Positions 59,101 to 64,000 of a stretch of DNA of 64,000 nucleotides are shown here, piece by piece. Location of the stretch: NCBI GenBank assembly GCA_018365455.1, contig JAGZJZ010000017.1:1-64000 (forward strand), written 5' to 3'. The notes beneath the pieces are model-generated. The model was not told where the DNA came from, did not search any database, and worked only from the letters and a program-made list of their open reading frames with translations. The DNA comes from Clostridiales bacterium (GTDB taxonomy: Bacteria; Bacillota; Clostridia; Lachnospirales; Lachnospiraceae). The stretch's first letter is position 1. Every line of letters starts with the position of its first letter. The translations under genes and the position numbers were made by a program.

Positions 59101-60543
59101 TGCAGAGACGGCTTTGTCACGAAGGACATCCCGCAGTGTACTTTCCTTTGGGTACCAGGCATCTGTCTGGTTAAAATCAAAGATCAGGTGTTCTTCTTCC
59201 TCTTCACTGATCACAGAAAGATCCGCAATTGGAACATCCGGATTCATAAGCGCATTATGGAGAATCTGCATTAAATGACGGTGAAGGGTATCGATCTCTT
59301 CTTCTGAGAAAATCTGCGTCAGGTAGTCGTAATCTACTAGAAATCGGTTATCTGTATCACGGCTGCTCAGGTGGACACACAGGGACTCCGCCTGATATCC
59401 GCTGTAAAGCCAGCGGCCCTCCAGCGTCACCTGTGCACCTCTCAGATGATGGATCTGTGTGTTCTGATAGGAGAGAGCTATGCTGAACAGCTGGCTGGCT
59501 GCCAGATCACTTTCGTTTCCGGAAATTGTTTTTTTGATCTCACTAAACGGGAAACGCTGATGATAAAGCAGTTTGAACCAGTCATTTTTCAGCTTTTCAT
59601 TAAATTCCTGAAAGGAAATTGTATCATCCAGTTCATTTACGAAAGGCAGGGTATTCACAAACATGCCGGCAGTCTGCTTTTCCTGGTAATTGATGCGGTT
59701 TACGGTTGGTACCCCAATGCAAAAGCGCGTCTGGCCTTTGATACGTTTTAAATAAATGGCAAGAACCATATAAAAGACAGCAAAAGGAGACACCTTATTC
59801 TGCGCACAAAAGCTCCCGATCATTCGGTTGGAACGATTAGAGAGAGAATAAGACTTACGGATACCCACAGGACTGATATGGGCATACTGGTATTCTTTTG
59901 TAAACGCAGGTGGGATATCGGTCAGCATATCCTGCCAATAGGCGCGGTCTTTGTCACTTCTTTTGGAAGCGAGATAGTCCAGTTCGGTCTGGATATGTAC
60001 TGCGTATTCGGGCATAACCGTGCAATCCGGTGCTTCGTTCTGGAGCAGACGAAAATAGTTATGGATGATCTGGTTTGTGACAAGGGTTTGAGACCATGCA
60101 TCTGCGATAATATGATGGATCTTTGTCAAAATGCCTCCGGTATTTTCAGACAGTTTAAATATAATCATCTGACAAAGCGGCGAGTCACAAAGGGTGATGT
60201 GTTCTCTGGCAACCGAAACGTCCCATATAGATGCACCCTCCTGGTTTGTTTTGGAAAAATCCAGAAAAGGTGCTGTCTTTGGTATTTCCGGATCAATATA
60301 TTGGAGCGGAGTATGTTCCTGAATGGTGATCCGGGTTCTCAGCGTAGAGAAGGCTTCATAGGCAAAGGTAATGCACTGCTGCAGCAGTTCTGCATTAAAG
60401 TTTCCTTCTATGCGCAATACGGTACAGATATTGTTAATCGGAACGCCGGGATTCGCCATTTCCAGGTTCCAGATATTCTGCTGGCTGTAAGATAGAGGTA
60501 AGTATTTTATCGTAGTATCGTCTGCAAAGTTATGATTATCCAC
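53173..60543 (-). CDS. Two-module non-ribosomal peptide synthetase with terminal reductase
   Basis: A 2456-residue enzyme. Order: condensation C1 (about 1-440, HHIIADA at about 143, so Ala replaces the Gly of HHxxxDG); adenylation A1 (about 455-950, YTSGSTGKPK at about 616); carrier PCP1 (GGDSL at about 990); C2 (about 1050-1490, HHIISDG at about 1174); A2 (about 1485-1985, YTSGSTGKPKG at about 1637); PCP2 (GGTSL at about 2023); and reductase R (about 2095-2456, GATGYLG at about 2106, YTKSK at about 2265). The R domain releases the chain as an aldehyde with NADPH. A leading C domain with an acyl ligase and ACP in the operon points to N-acylation. By hand alignment to GrsA the A1 pocket reads D-A-L-S-V-G-Q-V-A and A2 D-V-T-Q-I-L-I-V-H; I cannot assign amino acids from these. 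GTG start 60543 follows AAAGGA. Confidence 0.93.
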   Translation of the reverse strand: MDNHNFADDTTIKYLPLSYSQQNIWNLEMANPGVPINNICTVLRIEGNFNAELLQQCITFAYEAFSTLRTRITIQEHTPLQYIDPEIPKTAPFLDFSKTNQEGASIWDVSVAREHITLCDSPLCQMIIFKLSENTGGILTKIHHIIADAWSQTLVTNQIIHNYFRLLQNEAPDCTVMPEYAVHIQTELDYLASKRSDKDRAYWQDMLTDIPPAFTKEYQYAHISPVGIRKSYSLSNRSNRMIGSFCAQNKVSPFAVFYMVLAIYLKRIKGQTRFCIGVPTVNRINYQEKQTAGMFVNTLPFVNELDDTISFQEFNEKLKNDWFKLLYHQRFPFSEIKKTISGNESDLAASQLFSIALSYQNTQIHHLRGAQVTLEGRWLYSGYQAESLCVHLSSRDTDNRFLVDYDYLTQIFSEEEIDTLHRHLMQILHNALMNPDVPIADLSVISEEEEEHLIFDFNQTDAWYPKESTLRDVLRDKAVSAPDRAAVICSGRRTTYGELYRDAFTIARNLVTDVSDGNQTIALLLDRSEALLKAMCAVAISGNAWLLLDRTMPENRILELLSESGAVYCITEEGEVIGTSIPCGSIQSLLVPLGNQTADFTLDQMPVITSDSLAYLVYTSGSTGKPKAVQIFQYSVLNLANNMASLYPKGAVLSICNVSFDAFLLESMSALLNGRTIVFTSHEEMNHPASLAKLIERFDVGFLSMTPSRLKSYLKDPDFLGAMNRIETIVCGGESLSPEIYQTLRSCTLARLYNQYGPSEATVAVSHSIVSGNEMITIGKPMANCRIYILDDSMRPLPIGSAGELFIGGSCLAAGYFQAPELTAQKFVADPYLPGERLYRTGDLGYWNSRGEIVFLGRIDSQLKILGHRVEPAEIEEQLQNHPLVKNVAVRAFDQHLIAYFTSDHELFGEDLLAFASSYLPHYLLPVLAVKLPEIPLTANGKTDYKNLQKPELPDEHEAPADAIEEKLLEIWRRLLSNEQLGIHTNYFLSGGDSLNAVAMLTEVEAAFKKLPKISDLYANNTIRRFGNFLRGEPVAATGRQEKIPPAPERNTYPLTAAQKNFYVLQQIDPTGISYHMPGVFRVSAPIEADRLETALQQLITDDEMLRTGFEMEGMQVVSRIHQETDFHLERGSHNSPKEALAAFIRPFDLAVPPLFRVMLAETETQEQYLLFDMHHIISDGISSALTLSRLDQYYRNEVKARTSIRYRDYAWWMEQQPKEWLLEQREYWKNRLQGPIPRWTLPADRPRPKDFTGEGGKISFNMPKNILAPFEEFCKIHQVTPYMMLLGIYALMLSKFSRNENLIIGSPVSGRRHMELAELTGVFVNTLPVLLNPSSDKNFMAYLKEVKQDVLDMLEHQDLSLEEIVNLAQGEENRGSQALYHALFSLAPVNPSQFTLGDAHLDMVPADIHAVKMELHLETIHTGDEYRFTLEYAKDLFDQSTMEFYSRSYLHILETMLHHPEMPLSEVSPTAPIDQLQLLEIPSHMRMPYDPAMIDQMTDRYALLSPQSKAVCWGDNLSYTFAQLKQRSDSLAVYLIREGVLHGDVVAFMPKRDGDMPVTMLGILKAGAAYLPVDPDFPAERISYMLENAKARLLLLGEAVTPPAISACPVLPLDFTLDGNWTPELKRTPEDVLNVIYTSGSTGKPKGVMMVHKAISNLSGTVTPLLGENGSPVLCASNCVFDVFTTETLLALANGRCISIADEEEMLLPWKLAERIHKDQSRIIQMTPSRLQMCLSNTAFCEALKDTEIIILLGEPWTLSLRDRIRELSNARIYNIYGPTETSVHNCLGNVTDSGSIHIGKPIGNCRYYLLDENRRPLPPTAIGEIYIAGECLAAGYINREDLTNQVFVPDLLCNNERMYKTGDLGRLRADGNWQCLGRVDNQLKLNGHRIEPEEIASQIIQSRFASEAAVVPVKNNDLVQSLRGYLVPANQYTEEKLRDYLMEQLPDYMIPSMFVPVSALPRTASGKLDIRQLMDMEQPKENIPHIQEEQTLANPQEALLQSVWEEALGKKVDWNVSFFKQGGTSLTAIMVLSQYYKNHIDFSLNDFYSCPTLSSQAQKITGRLIPIHAEAAVTLEADADSSKLARFLPDNHRSIPNSRITLLTGATGYLGAHLLYELLGTGIEKLICLVRTGGEQRLKEVISSYFGESFYSFVSRRIEILEGDITLEHFGISDGEYNRLSDTADMVIHCAADVRHYAPGDELAHTNTHGTENVIDFARHANASLIHISTISVAGEYIMDAPGLPVFFSEHDLDMGQNWMDNPYTKSKILAEALVAGAIENGLNARIFRVGRLVSRAKDGVFQLNPDSNAFYRIIRGLLMLKKIPREFDRVFMELTSVDLCAEAIVKLLYQPGTAFHVINPQESALGDILKSCCDMELADREEFEELLRSQAAQNSSPFIQAVAEAYFSGTAFHSQIQIQARDTAYQLQHLGFTWPRPDLNKISRCFDCTRKEE

Positions 60544-60567
60544 TTTTTTTCCTTTCGTACAATGAAC

Positions 60568-60596
60568 TTGACATAAAAATAAGTATCCAATAGAAT
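60568..60596 (+). promoter_or_regulatory. Promoter of phosphopantetheinyl transferase gene
   Basis: TTGACA (60568-60573), a 17-bp spacer and TAGAAT (60591-60596), reading rightward. Its -10 shares bases with the -10 of the opposing promoter at 60594-60599. Confidence 0.75.
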
Positions 60597-60621
60597 GTAG
60601 TCATGATTGGAGTACTGTCAA
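60594..60621 (-). promoter_or_regulatory. Promoter of NRPS operon
   Basis: On the minus strand TTGACA (60621-60616), 16 bp, TACATT (60599-60594). The start point would be near 60587, giving a leader of about 45 bases before GTG 60543. The -35 lies over the start codon of the divergent gene, and the -10 overlaps that gene's -10. Confidence 0.65.
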
Positions 60622-61184
60622 TGAATACGGTGAATTTTTATGATGTTTTTGTTTACATATGTAAAGGTACCGACCCGTCTCTTCGCAGCCGGCGTCTTCA
60701 AAATTGTGCCCGGCATTTTGCGGGGCTCTTTGGAGAGGAAATCAGCTGCTATACAGAGAAATATGGCAATGATGGAAAGCCATATTTCTCGGAAAACAGA
60801 AAAGTCCATTATTCAATTTCCCACAGTGGGGAATACTGGATGTGCGCATTTCATAAAGAACCTATCGGTTTTGACTTACAGGAGCACAGAGCGATTGATT
60901 TTATGAATATTGCGAAACACTGGTTTCATCCGCAGGAATACGAATCAGTTCTTGAAAAAGGCGCAAACCAATTTTACGATATTTGGTGCGCCAAGGAGAG
61001 TTATCTGAAATATATGGGAATGGGACTGTGCCAGTCAATGAAAGAGTTTTCAGTAATTGAGGAAAATAAACTGAAAAATCGATTATTAGACACAGAACTG
61101 GTAAATATTTCCAGAAAGCCCGGATATTCTTTGTGCATATGTGCAGAAAAAATCATAAATATTTATTTTTTGGTATATTTCTAA
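60621..61184 (+). CDS. Sfp-type 4'-phosphopantetheinyl transferase
   Basis: A 187-residue transferase. Family motifs: SISHSGEYWMCAF (about 64-76), the metal-binding IGFDLQ (about 81-86, GIDLE in others) and WCAKESYLK (about 117-125) with its catalytic Glu and Lys. It is shorter than Sfp (224) but has all the motifs. It moves phosphopantetheine from CoA to the serines of the two PCPs and probably to the ACP of the neighbouring operon. I start it at ATG 60621, eight bases after GGAG; an ATG at 60603 falls right at the expected transcription start. Divergent from the synthetase, with overlapping promoters. Confidence 0.9.
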   Translation: MNTVNFYDVFVYICKGTDPSLRSRRLQNCARHFAGLFGEEISCYTEKYGNDGKPYFSENRKVHYSISHSGEYWMCAFHKEPIGFDLQEHRAIDFMNIAKHWFHPQEYESVLEKGANQFYDIWCAKESYLKYMGMGLCQSMKEFSVIEENKLKNRLLDTELVNISRKPGYSLCICAEKIINIYFLVYF

Positions 61185-61188
61185 AAAT

Positions 61189-61301
61189 TGTATAGCTTAT
61201 TATACAAGGGTTGACCATATAGTGTCAATAGAGGAAATTTTAGGCTATCCCGATTTTGCGGCATCTGCATATACTGGTAAAAAAGAGATTGGATACTGTT
61301 T
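61189..61301 (+). other. Spacer with two small inverted repeats and a 29-codon frame
   Basis: TTGTATA-GCTTAT-TATACAA (about 61189-61208) is a perfect hairpin and is followed at once by TTGAC...GTCAA (about 61212-61229). A short GTG-started frame (about 61220-61312, 29-30 residues, ending CLCFM) runs into the next gene, but it has no ribosome site. The stems could be an operator or could reduce readthrough from the transferase gene. Confidence 0.4.
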
Positions 61302-62114
61302 ATGTTTTATGTAAAATCGAATGATGGTACGAAATTGGCTGTTTATGATCCCAATCCACAAGGAAAATGGGTAATTGTTTTCATCCATGGATGGCCTTTG
61401 TCGCACAAAATGTATGAATATCAGGAGGAATTGCTGCTAAATTGCGGTTTCCGCGTGGTATCGATGGATTTGCGGGGTTATGGAAATTCAGATGCTCCAA
61501 GATGTGGTTACTATTATGACCAGATGGCAAGAGATATCTATAATGTGATAAAAGCGCTGCGCCTGAAATCTTTTATATTATGTGGATTTTCTATGGGCGG
61601 AGCAATTGCACTGCGCTACATGAATTGTTATCAGGGATATGGGGTTCACAAATTAATACTTATTGCAGCTGCAGCGCCAAGCTGGACACAGAGGGAAGGC
61701 TATCCATATGGGATCCCACGGGAAAAGGCAGATGAGTTTATCTGTCAGGCGGCTGCGGACAGACCGCAGTTATGCCACGATTTCGCTCATGAGATGTTAT
61801 TTGCAAGCCCCCACAGCGAGCCTTTGAAGAACTGGTTTGAAGATATTGCTTTGTCGGCATCCGGAATTGCAACTATTCAGTCCGCTTATGCATTGCGGGA
61901 CGAAGATGGAAGAGAAGATCTGAAAACAGTACACGTTCCTACCGCAATTTTTGCAGGCGCCAAGGATCAGGTAGTATTAAAGGAACTGACGGATTACCAG
62001 CATCGGGAGATTGCCAATTCGAAATTATATGTACTGGAAAATAGTGCCCATGGGGTATTTTATGATGAATTGGACCGGTTTAATGAGTGCTTTCTTGAAT
62101 TCATAAACGAATAA
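61302..62114 (+). CDS. Alpha/beta hydrolase, cluster-associated
   Basis: A 270-residue alpha/beta hydrolase of the haloperoxidase/esterase type: oxyanion HGWPLS (about 29-34), DLRGYGNSD (about 57-65), nucleophile elbow GFSMGG (about 95-100), acid in GAKDQVV (about 220) and His in NSAHGVFYDE (about 247). The triad is intact. In NRPS clusters such enzymes often act as editing thioesterases or trim the product; that would fit here. The start is weak (GGATACTG before ATG 61302), which suggests low expression or coupling to the transferase. No signal peptide, so cytoplasmic. Confidence 0.82.
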   Translation: MFYVKSNDGTKLAVYDPNPQGKWVIVFIHGWPLSHKMYEYQEELLLNCGFRVVSMDLRGYGNSDAPRCGYYYDQMARDIYNVIKALRLKSFILCGFSMGGAIALRYMNCYQGYGVHKLILIAAAAPSWTQREGYPYGIPREKADEFICQAAADRPQLCHDFAHEMLFASPHSEPLKNWFEDIALSASGIATIQSAYALRDEDGREDLKTVHVPTAIFAGAKDQVVLKELTDYQHREIANSKLYVLENSAHGVFYDELDRFNECFLEFINE

Positions 62115-62123
62115 ACTGGATGA

Positions 62124-62173
62124 AGGAAGGAATGGAATCCATATAAAAGTTGCCATTCCTTCCTATTATTATA
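62124..62173 (+). terminator. Terminator after cluster hydrolase
   Basis: AGGAAGGAATGG (62124-62135) and CCATTCCTTCCT (62153-62164) form a 12-bp stem followed by ATTATTATAG, moderately T-rich. It marks the right end of the cluster. Confidence 0.7.
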
Positions 62174-62213
62174 GATTCTGGTCATATAAACAGCTTTGTA
62201 TCTAAAAAAGCGC

Positions 62214-62242
62214 TTGCTGTTTGTTACCTCAAATTATATAAT
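62214..62242 (+). promoter_or_regulatory. Promoter of PAS sensor gene
   Basis: TTGCTG (62214-62219), a 17-bp spacer and TATAAT (62237-62242), about 90 bp ahead of the start at 62334. Confidence 0.6.
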
Positions 62243-62333
62243 GATGTTATATGGATGATACTCATACAAAGGGCCGCTGAATAGAATGACATGAGAATGT
62301 AAATCTACGGGGTATTATTCCGGGGGATGGAAA

Positions 62334-64000
62334 TTGAAAAAAAGAATTATAAAATATCGGTCGGTTTTTCTGGTGCTTGTCTTATTAATAGCAGCTATAG
62401 TAGCAGGTGTAATTTGTGTGGACTTTACATTGCAGACAAATAATAATTCCCAGAAACTTTCTATGGACATTACAGCAAGGGATATTCAAAAGAAGTGCAT
62501 AAATATCTCGTTTATTCTGGATGATCATTTTTCGGATATGGAATCCCTGGCGACAACGATTTCCAAATTCGATCATTATGACAACGAAGATTTGATGGAC
62601 ATCCTTGCACAGTTCGGGGATCATCATGATAATTGCCGGGTAGGTGTAGCTGATTCTGATGGACGGACTTATGAAAATGGCATGGAGGAAATCTCCATCG
62701 CTGACCGAGATTATTTTAAAAGCGCCATAAAAGGCGGAAGGGTTATTTCTGACCTGATTAAATCCAAAGTAACTGGCGAGTACAGTATTATATTTGCAGT
62801 GCCCATATACCGGGAAGGAAAAGCAGTGGGGGTATTGCGTACCGTCTATCAGAATATACAGTTAAACCGCCTCCTTCATGTATCCGGAATGGATGCCCAG
62901 GAAAATGCCTATATTGTGCAAAGGGATGGAACTATTGCCCTGTCCATGAACGGAGAACTGTGTGGAGAAAATATTAAGGCAGCATTGGGGACTGAGACAG
63001 CGCAGGGAGACATAGATCAAATTCATTATAATATGGGGAAAACCACGGTGGGAAATCTGGCTTTTGAGGTGGATGAATCCCTGTACTATTGCAATTATGC
63101 ACCTGTGCCCGGCGGAAAATGGTACCTGTTTAACATTTCATCAGCATCAAAGCTTGGGGTATATACGTCTAAAAGTACTGTTACAGGCATGTTTTTTATG
63201 GTTAAAATGGTGGTATTGTTTCTGGTCATTATGGGAGGGATTTTGTGCTACCTGTATCTCAATAACAAGCAGATGCGCAAACTGGCGAATTTACTGGAGA
63301 ACGTATCCAGCCATGCACCCGGAGGAATGTTCCGCTATGATCCCAAAACCATGCAGCTTTCGTTTATAAATAAAGGATTGTTCCAGATGCTGGGCTGTCC
63401 GGAAGAAGAGTTTAAAGAGTATTACCACAACAACTATCTGGAAATGGTTTATGATCCGGACAGGCAGATGGTATTAGATAAAATAGAGAAAATGCTGCCG
63501 GATCTGCCGGAACGAAAAAGCTTTAAAATGAGGTTTCGGTTAAATTCCCACTCCACACCGGCCTACTGGGTGCAGCAGGTCAGCAATATTTTTGAAGAAG
63601 AAGGGGAGCTGCACGTCTATGGAATCCTGGTAGACATTGATGAATATAAAGCATTTGAAGATGAACTGTCATTTAACAACCAGCGATATAAAATTATTGT
63701 AAACCAGATGGAATCCTGCTTTGTGGAATATGATGTCCGTAATATGCACATTCTTGTGATGCAAAATTTTGAAGAGATGTTTGGCAGAAAACTGGAGCAG
63801 GGGATCGAAGAAGACGAAGGTAAAAATTTCGTATTTGAAGAAGACTGGCTCATGATTAAGGAGCATTTCCGTAAAGTTCTCTGCGGGGAAAAGCCCTATG
63901 AAGAGTGTGAAGGTAGAATAAAAAAAGAGGATGGGTCTTATCTGTGGTGTCTCATCCGTTTCTATTCTATGGTAGATGAAAACGGAGAAATCAGCCGTCT
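62334..64000 (+). CDS. Membrane sensor protein with extracellular Cache-like and PAS domains (3' partial)
   Basis: The frame stays open to the end of the window, at least 555 residues. A membrane helix (about 7-28), an extracellular sensor of Cache/PDC type (about 30-275; ISIADRDYFKSAIKG and YSIIFAVPIYREGKAVGVLRT are typical), a second helix (about 284-306), then two PAS domains (about 315-440 and 445-555; GSYLWCLIRFYSMVDENGEIS at the edge). The output domain lies beyond the window; GGDEF, often with EAL, is the usual one for this layout, but a kinase is possible. TTG 62334 follows GGGGGATGG; the ATG inside that site is out of frame. Confidence 0.82.
   Translation, partial: MKKRIIKYRSVFLVLVLLIAAIVAGVICVDFTLQTNNNSQKLSMDITARDIQKKCINISFILDDHFSDMESLATTISKFDHYDNEDLMDILAQFGDHHDNCRVGVADSDGRTYENGMEEISIADRDYFKSAIKGGRVISDLIKSKVTGEYSIIFAVPIYREGKAVGVLRTVYQNIQLNRLLHVSGMDAQENAYIVQRDGTIALSMNGELCGENIKAALGTETAQGDIDQIHYNMGKTTVGNLAFEVDESLYYCNYAPVPGGKWYLFNISSASKLGVYTSKSTVTGMFFMVKMVVLFLVIMGGILCYLYLNNKQMRKLANLLENVSSHAPGGMFRYDPKTMQLSFINKGLFQMLGCPEEEFKEYYHNNYLEMVYDPDRQMVLDKIEKMLPDLPERKSFKMRFRLNSHSTPAYWVQQVSNIFEEEGELHVYGILVDIDEYKAFEDELSFNNQRYKIIVNQMESCFVEYDVRNMHILVMQNFEEMFGRKLEQGIEEDEGKNFVFEEDWLMIKEHFRKVLCGEKPYEECEGRIKKEDGSYLWCLIRFYSMVDENGEISR

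Noticed and set aside
61220..61312. Possible 29-residue peptide starting GTG, ending CLCFM
   Set aside because: No ribosome site, and it overlaps the hydrolase start; kept only as a remark on the spacer.

Overview
The window looks like chromosomal DNA from a gut-type, spore-forming anaerobe of the Clostridia, most likely Lachnospiraceae (Blautia-like). The grounds are moderate-to-low GC, strong GGAGG ribosome sites with some GTG/TTG starts, two T-box leaders, a Firmicutes-type 6S RNA, SleB-like and SpoIID-like cell-wall proteins, a spore-photoproduct-lyase-like radical SAM protein, and anaerobe redox genes (hybrid cluster protein). No phage, insertion sequence with a transposase, CRISPR array, rRNA or tRNA gene was found. 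The assignment is inference from gene content.

Layout. 0-5 kb: a MarR regulator with two matching operator-like sites drives a heterodimeric ABC exporter. 5-10 kb: an alpha/beta hydrolase, a radical SAM protein coupled to an ATPase, and an ECF-type sigma factor with a membrane partner. 10-27 kb is mostly housekeeping: T-box/leuA, two small Cys-rich proteins, a cell-wall hydrolase, thrC, citrate synthase, 6S RNA, galM, a SpoIID-like protein, a YihY-type membrane protein, T-box/pheST and a histidine phosphatase.

27.8-44.3 kb is a sugar-utilisation locus. It holds a LacI regulator, a binding protein with two ABC permeases, an intracellular glycosidase, a 1511-residue secreted GH51-like arabinofuranosidase, then an operon of sugar isomerase, split transketolase and FGGY kinase. 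A LacI-type palindrome (ATAAACGTTTAT) overlaps the promoter of the last operon, and a near match lies in the regulator's own leader. A pentose isomerase and kinase joined to a private transketolase, with no epimerase, fits the non-oxidative D-apiose/apulose route better than ordinary arabinose use. A 237-bp element bounded by long inverted repeats (39010-39246) sits between the secreted glycosidase and this operon and is unexplained.

44.5-47.7 kb: hybrid cluster protein, an Fe-S partner and a divergent Crp/Fnr regulator. 47.8-62.1 kb is the most notable part: a non-ribosomal peptide cluster. A C-A-PCP-C-A-PCP-reductase synthetase of 2456 residues is followed, in one tight five-gene minus-strand operon, by a histidine kinase, an HD-GYP response regulator, an acyl ligase and an acyl carrier protein. 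A phosphopantetheinyl transferase and an alpha/beta hydrolase are on the other strand, driven by a promoter whose -10 overlaps that of the operon. The predicted product is an N-acylated dipeptide aldehyde (or a cyclised pyrazinone if the acyl group is absent). The kinase and HD-GYP regulator built into the operon suggest that synthesis is tied to signal sensing and cyclic-dinucleotide turnover. The window ends inside a membrane sensor protein with PAS domains.
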